64,000 nucleotides of DNA from Consotaella salsifontis (lineage in GTDB: Bacteria > Pseudomonadota > Alphaproteobacteria > Rhizobiales > Rhizobiaceae), in contig NZ_FUXL01000001.1 in NCBI RefSeq assembly GCF_900167365.1, positions 385,418 through 449,417 on the forward strand, in the 5' to 3' direction. Under the pieces are notes generated by a model. The model was given only the letters and a program-made list of their open reading frames with translations. It made no database searches and was not told the DNA's origin. Made by a program: the position numbers and the translations under genes. Shown one piece after another: positions 38,470 to 47,449 of the stretch. How positions within the stretch are numbered: the first letter of the stretch is position 1; the number at the start of each line of letters is the position of its first letter.

Positions 38470-39768
38470 ATGGATCAGACGGTTGAAGATGCGCGCGCTC
38501 GGCAGAAGCGAACGGCCAAGGACAAGGACGCCGGCAGAAATGCCGGCGCCCCGCCGGACGGTTTCGCTTCCAATGATGCCAAGGTCATCGGTTCCCGGCC
38601 GCCCTCGCGCCCCGGCGGGCGGTTCAGACGTGTTAGCGCCGTCACCATGGCGCTCGCGGTCCTTTGCGTCGTATGGCTGGGCAACCGCTATCTGGTCTCG
38701 CACGCCGTCGACCAATTCACCGTGAAACCTGTCGACCTGACTATCGAATTGACCGGCCCCGGCACGCTGGACGCGACGCGCATAAGCGCGGTCAGCTCCC
38801 GACTGCAGGGGGTGATCGCGACGATGCGGGTCGATCGCAACGACCAGGTCAGCCAGGGGGATGTCATTGCCGAGATCGTCACCGACGATCTGAAGAGTGA
38901 GCTTGGCGCATCGCTGGCCTCGGTCGACGCCGCCCGCAAGGCCGTCGATCTGGCCAACGCCGACCGTGAGCACGCCGAAGCGGTACTCGCCAATGCCCAG
39001 CAGAATTTCGATCGCAAGAAAAGGCTACTCGAAAAAACCATCGCAAGCCAGGAATCCTATGATACCGCGGTGGCCACGCTCCGGCAGGCCGAAGCCGATC
39101 TCAAGCGGTCACGGGCGGCGATAGAGCAGGCCAAGGCTCAGGAAACCTCGGCCGCCGCGACTGCGGAGGCCCAGGGGGTTAAACTCGCTGAAGGAACCAT
39201 TCGCGCACCCTTCGACGGCGTTGTCGTCTCACGCGATCACTATGTCGGCGACACGATCACACCCGGCGCCGAGATTGTCCGGCTCGTTGATCCGGCTTCG
39301 GTCATCCTGTCGGCGCGCTTCGACGAGAGCGCGATTTACCGCCTTTCGCCAGACCAAAAGGCCGTCATCCGGTTCAACGGCGCCGGCAAGGGACATTCGG
39401 TGACGGCGACCGTGCTGCGCGTCAGCCGGCAAGTCGACACCGAAACGCGCGAATTTTCCGTCGATATGCACCCTGGAACACTGCCGCCAAACTGGGCCTT
39501 GGGTCAGCGTGCGATGACGACGATCGAAGTCGGCACCAGGAAAGGTGTCCTTGCCGTGCCGGTCGGCGCGATCGAAAGGCGACAGGGAAAATCGGGCGTC
39601 TGGATCATCGAGAGCGGTCGGGCCTACTGGATCGTGGTGACGCTCGGAGACACCGGCGGGCCGTTCGTGGAGGTCGTGCATGGACTTCAACCGGACGATG
39701 TCATTCTGAGCGAGCCGCGCGATGCCTATTACGGCATGAAGATAGCCGAAGGTGGAACAAGGCGATGA
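38470..39768 (+). CDS. HlyD/DevB-like periplasmic adaptor of an ABC exporter
   Basis: This 432-residue membrane-fusion protein has a cytoplasmic basic N-terminus, one membrane segment (about residues 58-76), and a long coiled coil around DAARKAVDLANADREHAEAV. A lipoyl-like/beta-barrel part follows, with TIRAPFDGVVVSRDHYVGDT. It should link the inner-membrane exporter to the outer membrane. The order adaptor-permease-ATPase with 4-base overlaps is that of DevBCA-type exporters. The cargo is unknown; the small exported proteins next to it are possible clients or partners. Confidence 0.9.
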   Translation: MDQTVEDARARQKRTAKDKDAGRNAGAPPDGFASNDAKVIGSRPPSRPGGRFRRVSAVTMALAVLCVVWLGNRYLVSHAVDQFTVKPVDLTIELTGPGTLDATRISAVSSRLQGVIATMRVDRNDQVSQGDVIAEIVTDDLKSELGASLASVDAARKAVDLANADREHAEAVLANAQQNFDRKKRLLEKTIASQESYDTAVATLRQAEADLKRSRAAIEQAKAQETSAAATAEAQGVKLAEGTIRAPFDGVVVSRDHYVGDTITPGAEIVRLVDPASVILSARFDESAIYRLSPDQKAVIRFNGAGKGHSVTATVLRVSRQVDTETREFSVDMHPGTLPPNWALGQRAMTTIEVGTRKGVLAVPVGAIERRQGKSGVWIIESGRAYWIVVTLGDTGGPFVEVVHGLQPDDVILSEPRDAYYGMKIAEGGTRR

Positions 39769-40928
39769 ATCTTGCCTTCAAGGACGTCAAATACAATTTC
39801 CTGCGCTTTCTGCTCACGACGGCAGGCGTCGGCTTCCTGATCATGGCCTCGACCGGAATGGTCGGTCTTTACCGGGGTATCGTCGGAGATGCGCTTCTCG
39901 TGGTGGATAAGATCGGCGCGGATCTCTGGGTGGTCCAAGGGGGCCGGGCCGGGCCCTTCTCCGAAAGCTCTGCCGTTTCAGCAAACATGGACCGGCGCGT
40001 CGAGGGTATCGCCGGCGTATCTGTGGTCCGGCGCTTTGTTCAGATCAGTCAGCAATTCAGCTTCGAAGGACGTGATTTGCGCGCCTCCATCACCGGCCTC
40101 GATTTTCCAAAGGATCGAGGAGAGTGGGTTGAGCTGCAGCGAGGACGGTATCTGACTGCCGGGCACTTCGAGGCGATCGCCGACGAAAGTATCGGGCTCT
40201 CGCTGGAGGACCGGGTGCGCCTGGGTCAGGATGACTACCTGATCGTCGGTCTGACGCGCGGCATGGTCGACGCCAGCGGCGATGGACTGATGTTCGTTAC
40301 CGTCAACGACGCGATGGCGATCGCAAAGCGGCGCACCAGCGAAGAGGTCTTGCTGGCGCGCAACGCGGCGGGCAGGACGGGAGCTGCGGATGCCTCCGAA
40401 AGTTCCGTGCCGCAGGACAGCAAGATCGCCGCCGTTCTCGTCAGCCTCGACAAGGGGGCGAACGAGGATCGGGTCCGAGCCGATGTCCTTGCATGGGGCG
40501 ATGCCAACATCCTGTCGCGTGCGGACCAGCGGGACCTTTTGCTGAACCAGCGCCTCTGGCGCCTCAGACTGCAGATTCTGGCTTTTACCGGCGTCCTGCT
40601 GGTGGTGATGGCGATCGTCATCTCCCTCATCATCTATATGCTGACGATGGAAAAGCTTCATCAGATCGCCATGCTGAAGCTCATCGGTGCGCGAAACAGC
40701 GTCATCGTCGCGATGATCGCCCAGCAGTCCTTCCTGATCGGCGCTGGTGCGCTTGTTCTCGGATTGGCGATGTCGAAACTGGTTTTCCCGTTCTTTCCGC
40801 GAAGGGTTGTCATCGATCCATGGGATTTCGCGGGTCTTGCGCTCGCCGTAGGAGCCGTTTGCGCCTTTGCGAGCCTGCTCGGGATCTGGAGGGCGCTGAA
40901 AGTCAGGGCGCAGGAGGTGCTGTCGTGA
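39765..40928 (+). CDS. DevC-like FtsX-fold permease of an ABC exporter
   Basis: This 387-residue permease has an N-terminal membrane segment (FLLTTAGVGFLIMASTGMVG) and a large periplasmic domain with KIGADLWVVQGG, a motif seen in DevC. Three C-terminal segments follow (ILAFTGVLLVVMAIVISLII and others), the MacB/FtsX topology. It overlaps the adaptor gene upstream and the ATPase gene downstream by 4 bases each. Confidence 0.9.
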   Translation: MNLAFKDVKYNFLRFLLTTAGVGFLIMASTGMVGLYRGIVGDALLVVDKIGADLWVVQGGRAGPFSESSAVSANMDRRVEGIAGVSVVRRFVQISQQFSFEGRDLRASITGLDFPKDRGEWVELQRGRYLTAGHFEAIADESIGLSLEDRVRLGQDDYLIVGLTRGMVDASGDGLMFVTVNDAMAIAKRRTSEEVLLARNAAGRTGAADASESSVPQDSKIAAVLVSLDKGANEDRVRADVLAWGDANILSRADQRDLLLNQRLWRLRLQILAFTGVLLVVMAIVISLIIYMLTMEKLHQIAMLKLIGARNSVIVAMIAQQSFLIGAGALVLGLAMSKLVFPFFPRRVVIDPWDFAGLALAVGAVCAFASLLGIWRALKVRAQEVLS

Positions 40929-41644
40929 CGGCCGAGCCGATCCTGTCGGTGCGCGATGCCACCCGGCATTACCGCAGCGGCGACAGCATCGTCAAGGCGC
41001 TCGACGGGGTCTCGCTGGATATCAATGCCGGCGAGCTGGTTGCGATCCTCGGACCGAGCGGATCGGGAAAAAGCACGCTGCTTCTGATCGCCGGCCTGCT
41101 GGAGCCGCCAACCGAAGGCGAGGTGAGAATTCGCGGCGCCCTCGTTTCGAAGGCAGGAGAAGAGCTCGACAGGCTGCGCGACTTCCGACGACGTAATATC
41201 GGTTTCGTGTTTCAAAAGGCCAACCTCATTCCCTTCCTGACGGCTTCGGAAAATGTGGCGCTGGCAATGGAAATCGATGACGTGCCTGCCCGCGATGCCC
41301 GCCGCCACGCCGAGCGGCTGCTGGCAGGGCTCGGTCTCGGACATCGCATCGGCAATCGCCCATCGCGGCTTTCCGGCGGCGAACAGCAACGCGTGGCGAT
41401 TGCCCGCGCTCTCGCCAACGATCCCACCCTCATCCTGGCGGACGAGCCGACCGCAGCGCTCGACGGTGTTCGCGGGCGTCAGGTGATCGAACTCTTCCGT
41501 CAGATTGCCGACACGAGGGGAGCCGGGATCGTGGTTGTGACACATGATCCCCGGTCGCTCGATCTCTTTGACCGGACGATCGAGCTGACCGATGGTCGCG
41601 TCGTCGGCGAACGAGCGGGGCCGGACCGCCTGCAGGTTCTCTGA
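40925..41644 (+). CDS. DevA/LolD-like ATP-binding protein of an ABC exporter
   Basis: This 239-residue ATPase starts at GTG 40925 (GTGA overlap with the permease stop). It shows Walker [16 protein letters not shown], the signature [16 protein letters not shown], Walker [13 protein letters not shown] and the switch region [13 protein letters not shown]. It belongs to the MacB/LolD/DevA group that powers mechanotransmission rather than classical substrate transport. It is the last gene of the exporter operon. Confidence 0.93.
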   Translation: MTAEPILSVRDATRHYRSGDSIVKALDGVSLDINAGELVAILGPSGSGKSTLLLIAGLLEPPTEGEVRIRGALVSKAGEELDRLRDFRRRNIGFVFQKANLIPFLTASENVALAMEIDDVPARDARRHAERLLAGLGLGHRIGNRPSRLSGGEQQRVAIARALANDPTLILADEPTAALDGVRGRQVIELFRQIADTRGAGIVVVTHDPRSLDLFDRTIELTDGRVVGERAGPDRLQVL

Positions 41645-41846
41645 GTCCGGCCATGCAACAAAAAGCTACAAATTTCTACGTCCGCGAGATGGGCGAGCGA
41701 TGTTCGGGGCCTAGCCTCGCGGTTGGAAGGCTCCGCAGTCGCGGTCCATCATCCCACATTCTCCAAGTAAGTCGCTGATTTCGCTGTCGTAATCGTGATA
41801 TTTCGCATATAAATCATGGCGTTGACGGCTGCGAGGGGCGCGTTTC

Positions 41847-43202
41847 ATGGATCACCTGGAGGGTGCGGGCTTGGCGCGGGGAGATCGGGTTGATTTCGAC
41901 CGCCGTGTGCGTCTGGAGTTCCGTGGTGCGCAGATCAGTTCAGACGGTGGCCTGCTGGTGATGCGCGAGCTTGATGACGTGCTCGGCCTGTCCAATCTGG
42001 CGTCGGAGGCGCTGCGAGACAGCCGCACCGGGAAGAACACGCTCCATCGGCTTGACGGATTGTTCCGGCAATCGGTGTTCGGACGACTGGCCGGATACGA
42101 GGATGTGAACGATGCCGACCGCTTGGCCCTCGATCCCGTGATGCGTCAGGTCGTTGGCGGCAGGGCCGTCGAGGCGCAAGCTGCTTCGGCATCGCAGATG
42201 GGACGGTTCGAGACCGAGACGCTGGCTCTGGCCGCGAACCGGGCGGCGCTGGCCGATCTGAACGGCCAATGGATCGACCGGTTTCATGACCGCAACGGGT
42301 TGAAATACATCGTGCTGGACATGGACAGCTCGGTCAGCCCCACCCACGGCGATCAGGAAGGTGCTGCCTGGAACGGGCATTTCGACTGCACCTGCTATCA
42401 CCCCATCTTCTTGTTCAACCAGTTTGGCATGCTGGAGCGCTGCGCCCTGCGTAACGGCAATGTCCACAGCGCCGATGGCTGGCGGGATGTCCTTGATCCC
42501 GTCATTGCCCGATATGCTGGCCGCGACCTTGGTGGACGCTTCTTCCGGGCCGACGCTGCCTACGCGATCCCCGCGATCTATATGCGGCTGGAAGAAGCCA
42601 GGTTCTTCTACGCCATCCGTCTGCCCGCCAACGCCGTCTTGCGCGAGAAGATCGCGCATCGGCTGACACGGCCCGTGGGACGGCCTTCGCTGACCAAGGT
42701 CAAACGGTTCTTCGAGGACTTCGAGTATCAGGCGGCGTCCTGGGACAAGCCGCGCCGCGTCATCGCCAAGATCGAATGGCATCCGGGCGAGCTGTTCCCC
42801 AAAGTCGGCTTCATCGTCACCAACCTGCCGATGGAGCCAGACTGGGTGGTGAGGTTCTACAACCAGCGCGGCACCGCAGAGCAGCACATCAAGGAAGGCA
42901 AATATGCCTTTCGCTGGACGCGGCTGTCATGCCGGAAGTTCCGGCACAACGAGGTGCGGCTGCAACTGCACGCGCTGGCCTACAACCTGGCAACCTTCCT
43001 GCGCTGCATCGAACTGCCCGAGGCCATGGCGGACTGGTCGTTGACCAGCCTGCAACTCAAGCTGATCAAGATCGGCGCCCGCGTCGTCCGCCACGCCCGC
43101 GCCATTACCTTCCAGTTGGCCGAGGTCGCCGTCACCGGCCCGATGGTGCGGGCCGTCCTTGCCGCCATCCGCCGTCTTCGAACGCCTCCGTCATGCGCAT
43201 GA
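41847..43202 (+). CDS. IS1380-family transposase
   Basis: This 451-residue DDE transposase begins MDHLEGAGLARGDRVDFDRR. It has LDMDSSVSPTHGDQEGAAWN, YHPIFLFNQFG, FRADAAYA and the tail motif VVRFYNQRGTAEQHIKEGKY, all typical of IS1380. The frame is complete, so the element may be active. The element ends were not set: AGCCTCG near 41714 and its inverse near 43303 are possible terminal-repeat parts. It lies between the exporter operon and the SH3 protein gene. Confidence 0.92.
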   Translation: MDHLEGAGLARGDRVDFDRRVRLEFRGAQISSDGGLLVMRELDDVLGLSNLASEALRDSRTGKNTLHRLDGLFRQSVFGRLAGYEDVNDADRLALDPVMRQVVGGRAVEAQAASASQMGRFETETLALAANRAALADLNGQWIDRFHDRNGLKYIVLDMDSSVSPTHGDQEGAAWNGHFDCTCYHPIFLFNQFGMLERCALRNGNVHSADGWRDVLDPVIARYAGRDLGGRFFRADAAYAIPAIYMRLEEARFFYAIRLPANAVLREKIAHRLTRPVGRPSLTKVKRFFEDFEYQAASWDKPRRVIAKIEWHPGELFPKVGFIVTNLPMEPDWVVRFYNQRGTAEQHIKEGKYAFRWTRLSCRKFRHNEVRLQLHALAYNLATFLRCIELPEAMADWSLTSLQLKLIKIGARVVRHARAITFQLAEVAVTGPMVRAVLAAIRRLRTPPSCA

Positions 43203-43441
43203 CCACGATCCATGCCCAAGCTGAACGAAAGCGGCAGGACAGGTCCGTCTGCCGCGCGGAAAAGCGGCTCTGCCGGGCCAGAATGCTGCGGGTTCGAGGC
43301 TTGATCCACCCGACTTCGGCCGTTTGCGCGACGACAGACACCGCTCGGGGCGAAAAACGCTTGCCCAGCGAGCAAAATCAGGCGATCTTGAAGTCAAGCG
43401 GCAGGCCACTTGGGGAATGTCGGATCATAAGGGATAGGGAT

Positions 43442-44077
43442 ATGATCAAGAGATTATGCATCGCGATCGTCATGGTATTTGCCATGGCATCCATGGCTGC
43501 GGCGGCGACCGTTGCAGTTGCCACCGGCAACGTCAATCTAAGGGCCGGACCCTCGACGGGATATCCTGTCGTTGTCGTCGTTCCGGTCGGCGCACGCATC
43601 GTCACCCATGGCTGTCTGCCGGGCTACACCTGGTGCGATATCGGTTTCGGCAGCTACCGGGGCTGGGTGTCGGCACGCTATGTTCAGGTGGTCTACAATG
43701 GTGCCCCGGTCGTCCTGTCGCCGGCCGTTGCCGCAAGTGTCGGGGTCGCCGTTGTTGCCTTCAACAAGGCCTATTGGGACAACCACTACGCCAGCTATCC
43801 CTGGTACTATCGCGGCCCCGCCTATTACGGCCAGGCGGCTCGCAGCTGCGGACCAAACGGCTGCTCCGGCACGGTAACAGGCCCCTATGGCGGCACCGCC
43901 TCCGGAGCCCGTGGATGCGGTCCCCGCGGCTGTGCTGGCGCTGGCACAATCATCGGCCCCAATGGGGGTAGTGTCCAGGGCGCCCGTAGATGCGGTCCCT
44001 ATGGTTGTGTCGGCGGCTATCGCGCCGTCGGTCCGAATGGCGGCACGCGAAGCGGCGCAGGGCATTTCCGTTGGTAA
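43442..44077 (+). CDS. Exported SH3-domain protein with GPxG repeats
   Basis: This 211-residue protein has a signal peptide (residues 1-21, ending SMAAA) and a bacterial SH3 domain (about 24-85: VAVATGNVNLRAGPSTGYPV and GCLPGYTWCDIGFGSYRGWV). A linker follows, then three ~25-residue repeats built on CGPxGCxG...GPxGGTxxGA (about 132-208). The SH3 fold often binds peptidoglycan. AAGGGATAGGG precedes the ATG. The repeats resemble the tail of the exported protein at 37259. It is followed 12 bases later by another exported protein gene. Confidence 0.85.
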   Translation: MIKRLCIAIVMVFAMASMAAAATVAVATGNVNLRAGPSTGYPVVVVVPVGARIVTHGCLPGYTWCDIGFGSYRGWVSARYVQVVYNGAPVVLSPAVAASVGVAVVAFNKAYWDNHYASYPWYYRGPAYYGQAARSCGPNGCSGTVTGPYGGTASGARGCGPRGCAGAGTIIGPNGGSVQGARRCGPYGCVGGYRAVGPNGGTRSGAGHFRW

Positions 44078-44089
44078 AGGAGACTGCCC

Positions 44090-44410
44090 ATGTCGTCTCA
44101 CCGCGTGCGATGGACGCTGCTTTTATTGACGTTGTTTCTGGCTGGTGCTGGTCCGTTTGAACTGGCACTTGCCGGAATGGACGGCAGCGAATTCGAGGAA
44201 GAGCCGTTGGAATTTTTTTGCATCACGCCGGATGGCGGTCGGGGAGAGGTATGCGTGAGTCTCTATCTTGACGAGGATGGATACCAGGTCTGCCTTTCCG
44301 ACGAGGCTGCCGAAACGGAACGCTGCGTGAGCTACTATAGTCAACCGGACTATCCGGGCGATGACTACGATTCTCTAGCGACCTCAACCGTCCGCCTGAT
44401 CGATTGCTAA
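44090..44410 (+). CDS. Exported acidic protein, 106 residues
   Basis: The product has a signal peptide (about residues 1-28, ending ELALAG) and an acidic mature part with five cysteines, starting MDGSEFEEEPLEFFCITPDG. No family is recognised. AAAGGAGA precedes the ATG, and only 12 bases separate it from the SH3 protein gene, so they are probably one transcript. The IS66 element begins 21 bases after its stop. Confidence 0.7.
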   Translation: MSSHRVRWTLLLLTLFLAGAGPFELALAGMDGSEFEEEPLEFFCITPDGGRGEVCVSLYLDEDGYQVCLSDEAAETERCVSYYSQPDYPGDDYDSLATSTVRLIDC

Positions 44411-44444
44411 CCCTCGGTACGGTTCTTATTCGTAAGCGCTGTTG

Positions 44445-45977
44445 TCAGGCCACGGCCCTGAACTCGGGAGCCTGAATGTAGGCCCAGGGGAGGAGATCGT
44501 CGATCTGGCTGTTGGGGTGGCCGTTGACGATCCTGGTGAGCACGTCGGCGAGGTAGCCGAGCGGCTCGACGCCGTTGAGCTTGCAGGTTTCGATCAGCGA
44601 AGCGACGACGGCCCAGTGCTCGGCGCCGCCATCCGATCCAGCGAAGAGTGCATTCTTGCGGTTCAGCGCGATCGGGCGGATCGAGCGTTCGACGGTGTTG
44701 CTGTCGATCTCGATGCGACCGTCGTCGAGGAAGCGCGAGAGGCCATCCCGGCGCGAGAGCGTGTAGCGGATCGCCTCGGCGAGCTTTGTCTTCTGGCTGA
44801 TCAGCTCGAGCTTCTCGCGCAGCCAGGGTACGAGATCGGCGACGATCGGGAGGCTCTTTTCCTGGCGCACGGCACGACGCTGCTCCGCCGATCGTCCACG
44901 AATGTCATCTTCGATTCTGTAGAGCTCCGCGATCCGCCGGAGCGCCTCGCTGGCGATCGGCGCGGGACCGGCTGCGGCAAGTTCGTAGAAGCGGCGGCGC
45001 ACATGTGCCCAGCAGAAGGCGAGCGTGGCACCGCTCTTGTCGGCGAGCACGCGATAGCCACCATAGCCGTCGACCTGCAGGATGCCAGTAAAGCCCGCCA
45101 GATGAGTGATCGGACGTTCGGCCTTTCGGTCCGGCGCATAGACATAGGCGACGCCCGGCGGGTCGGCTCCTTGCCACGGCCGATCATCGCGGGCATAGGC
45201 CCAGAGTTGCCCGGTCCTGGTCTTGCCACGGCCGGGATCGAGCACCGGCGCCGTCGTCTCGTCGGCGAACAGTTTTGGCGAAGCCTTCAACTTCGCCAGC
45301 AGTCGCTCGTGCACCGGACGCAGGTGCCAGGCGGCGCGGCCGACCCAGTCGGCGAGCGTCGAGCGGTCGAGATTGATGCCCTGCCGGGCGTAGATCTGCG
45401 CCTGGCGATAGAGCGGCAGGTGATCGGCGTATTTGGAGACCAGCACCTGGGCGACGGTCGCATCGGTCGGCAGGCCGCCTTCGATCAGCCGGCCGGGAGC
45501 CGGAGCCTGAACGACCACATCGTCGCAGGCGCGGCAGGCGTATTTGGGCCGGCGCACCACGATCACGCGCAGCTGCGCCGGAACGATGTCGAGCCGCTCG
45601 CTCACATCCTCGCCGATCCGGTGCAGGCCATTGCGACAGCACGGACAGACGTGATTGTCGATGTCGACGATCGTTTCGATGCGAGGCAGATGCGCCGGCA
45701 GCGCGCCACGGTTGGCTCGCCGCTTTGTGGCGCGCTCATTGCGTTCGCGCGGGTCGACACGTTCGGCCTCTTCCTCGCCGGCGGCCTCGATCTGCTCGGC
45801 CTCTTCGAGGCCCAGCAGCAACTGGTCTTCCGGCAGCGTCTCGGCGCGCCGGCCGAAGCGGTGACGCTGCAGTTCCCTGATGATCTGGATCAGCCGCGCA
45901 TTCTCGACGTCGCGCGCCAGGACCATCGCCTTCAGCGCATCCGGATCGTCGGGAAGCTGGTCCGCCGTCATCGCCAT
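44445..45977 (-). CDS. tnpC: IS66-family transposase TnpC
   Basis: This 510-residue transposase has the zinc-binding CPCCRNGLHRIGEDVSERLD and the DDE core parts LFADETTAPVLDPG, LQVDGYGGY and FCWAHVRRRFYELA. RIEIDSNTVERSIRPIALNR and the conserved tail LIETCKLNGVEPLGYLADVL follow. The frame is complete. It is separated from tnpA and the start of tnpB by the nested cassette, so its normal co-expression is broken. Confidence 0.95.
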   Translation of the reverse strand: MAMTADQLPDDPDALKAMVLARDVENARLIQIIRELQRHRFGRRAETLPEDQLLLGLEEAEQIEAAGEEEAERVDPRERNERATKRRANRGALPAHLPRIETIVDIDNHVCPCCRNGLHRIGEDVSERLDIVPAQLRVIVVRRPKYACRACDDVVVQAPAPGRLIEGGLPTDATVAQVLVSKYADHLPLYRQAQIYARQGINLDRSTLADWVGRAAWHLRPVHERLLAKLKASPKLFADETTAPVLDPGRGKTRTGQLWAYARDDRPWQGADPPGVAYVYAPDRKAERPITHLAGFTGILQVDGYGGYRVLADKSGATLAFCWAHVRRRFYELAAAGPAPIASEALRRIAELYRIEDDIRGRSAEQRRAVRQEKSLPIVADLVPWLREKLELISQKTKLAEAIRYTLSRRDGLSRFLDDGRIEIDSNTVERSIRPIALNRKNALFAGSDGGAEHWAVVASLIETCKLNGVEPLGYLADVLTRIVNGHPNSQIDDLLPWAYIQAPEFRAVA

Positions 45978-46046
45978 GAGCGGATCAGACCATATTCGCC
46001 GGCACCGGGCGACCGTGGAATCCGGGCTGATTCACTTGGTCGCGGA

Positions 46047-46199
46047 TCAACCCGCCTGCGCCGGAACGCGCGTCGGGCGGGCTTCATGGACCCGTCGCCA
46101 GTCGAGACCTTCGAGCAGCGCCGACAGCTGCGCGGCGGTCAGCCGCATGATCCCGTCCTGCACCTTCGGCCAGCGGAACTCGCCATCCTCCAGCCGCTT
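46047..46199 (-). pseudogene. tnpB: 3' part of interrupted IS66 tnpB
   Basis: The minus strand reads KRLEDGEFRWPKVQDGIMRL, TAAQLSALLEGLDWRRV and ends PTRVPAQAG before the stop at 46047. This is the C-terminal half of an IS66 TnpB. Joined to the part at 49582-49785 across the cassette, it makes an uninterrupted 118-residue frame. It has no start of its own and is not expected to be translated. Confidence 0.9.
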
Positions 46200-46246
46200 G
46201 TACCTCATCTGAGAATGCAGCCCCGACCAGCGCAGGTCAGCAGTTA

Positions 46247-46498
46247 GTGCGGGTCATGCACCCGTTTCATCCCCTTTTTGGACAACAGCTTCCTTGCGTC
46301 GGCGAGCGAGCTAACTCGCAGGGCAAACGTTTGCTGTTGCAGACCGAGGATGCCACCGTTTGGTCCGTTCCCCCGCAATGGACTGACCTTATGAGCCCAG
46401 ATCCTGAAGTTGTCATGGGTAACGGACGGTCGCTCTTGCGGGTCGCCGACTTAATGGAATTGGCCGCCCTGGTAGAGCGCCTTTCCAGAACACGATGA
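46247..46498 (+). CDS. DUF5372 family protein
   Basis: This 83-residue protein starts at GTG 46247 (or ATG 46256) and reads MHPFHPLFGQQLPCVGERAN, QTEDATVWSVPPQWTDL and GRSLLRVADLMELAALVERL. This matches my recollection of the DUF5372 family, small proteins encoded in rhizobial mobile elements beside a serine recombinase. Its role is unknown. It is the first gene of the cassette, 194 bases before the HTH gene. Confidence 0.72.
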   Translation: MRVMHPFHPLFGQQLPCVGERANSQGKRLLLQTEDATVWSVPPQWTDLMSPDPEVVMGNGRSLLRVADLMELAALVERLSRTR

Positions 46499-46691
46499 TG
46501 GGCAGAGCTGTAAAGATAAATATGCCGCATCTGTAAAGCTGATTATGCCGCATGGGTCTTATTTTCGTGGAATTTATCCCGCAATTACAGGGCTTATCTA
46601 ATGCTAAATCATGAGGGTTGCCTTGACGAGGCAGTAAAATGCGTCATAATTAGCATTACGATAACGCCGCTTCATGTCCTCGGAGCCATCG

Positions 46692-47153
46692 ATGTCTGCG
46701 AAGTACGACAGCAAGCGCACAAAGACGGATGTCCTCATCGAAGAGGGCACGTTCAATCCCACCCCCGAGAAGGTGCGCGATCCAAAGTTCCGGGGCAGCG
46801 AGTTCTTCGATCCGCACGACGCCGTGCAGGTCAAATACGAGATGCTGCGGCGCGTCTCCATCGACAAGGTGTCGGTGACGGAGGCCTCCGACGAGTACGG
46901 TGTTTCCAGGCCGACCTACTACCAGGCCAAGGTGAACTTCGATATGGCCGGGATTGCCGGACTAGTGCCGACAAAGCCGGGGCCCCGCGGTCCCCACAAG
47001 ATCGACGACAAGGTCGTGGCATTTCTGCGGGCGCAGCTCGCTCCAGGAGAACCCGTTCGCGCCCGGGAACTTGCCAAGCTGCTCCGCCAGGAACTCGATA
47101 TCGAGCTTCATCCCAGATCGATCGAGCGGGTTCTAAAAAAAAGCGGCAGGTAA
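46692..47153 (+). CDS. Helix-turn-helix protein of the cassette
   Basis: This 153-residue protein begins MSAKYDSKRTKTDVLIEEGT and has a transposase-like helix-turn-helix around KYEMLRRVSIDKVSVTEASD and EYGVSRPTYYQAK. A second, winged part follows at LRAQLAPGEPVRARELAKLL. GGAG at 46682 supports ATG 46692. The frame ends KKSGR right after a run of eight adenines. It should bind DNA, perhaps the cassette ends. It is upstream of a -1 frame ORF and the recombinase gene. Confidence 0.82.
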   Translation: MSAKYDSKRTKTDVLIEEGTFNPTPEKVRDPKFRGSEFFDPHDAVQVKYEMLRRVSIDKVSVTEASDEYGVSRPTYYQAKVNFDMAGIAGLVPTKPGPRGPHKIDDKVVAFLRAQLAPGEPVRARELAKLLRQELDIELHPRSIERVLKKSGR

Positions 47154-47449
47154 ACCTTGCCGCGACGGCGGCATGCCCGATCCTACCGTCGACCATCGCG
47201 TCCCAGTACGAGGTCTTGCGCAAGGCTGCTCTCGGCGCAGCGCTGCCACTTATGGCCCGTAGTGGCCTGATGCTCTTTTTGCGCCGGGGCATGTGGGGAT
47301 GGGCTCAGACGCTGACCGCAACAGCAAGCACCCCGCGAGAGCAGAATTACCCATCGTCAATTGCTTGGCCGCTGCACCGCGGACACAGCGCCGTCGTTCA
47401 CGTCCTTGCGACAATCGCCATGAGCATCAACGATCGGAGATCACGATGA
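47141..47449 (+). CDS. -1 frame ORF coupled to the recombinase (possible frameshift product)
   Basis: This frame reads RQVNLAATAACPILPSTIAS, QYEVLRKAALGAALPLMARS, GLMLFLRRGMWGWAQTL and ends NDRRSR. Its TGA overlaps the recombinase ATG (ATGA at 47446-47449). No good start codon lies in it. It is open across the A8 run, so a -1 slip at A-AAA-AAA in the HTH gene would fuse the two into a protein of about 252 residues. A conserved-looking core (GLMLFLRRGMWGW) suggests it is real coding sequence. Alternatively, an indel has cost it its own start. Confidence 0.5.
   Translation, partial: KRQVNLAATAACPILPSTIASQYEVLRKAALGAALPLMARSGLMLFLRRGMWGWAQTLTATASTPREQNYPSSIAWPLHRGHSAVVHVLATIAMSINDRRSR

Noticed and set aside
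44442..46247. A 601-codon plus-strand frame across IS66 tnpC
   Set aside because: Antisense to the intact transposase and to the tnpB fragment, with no recognisable domain.
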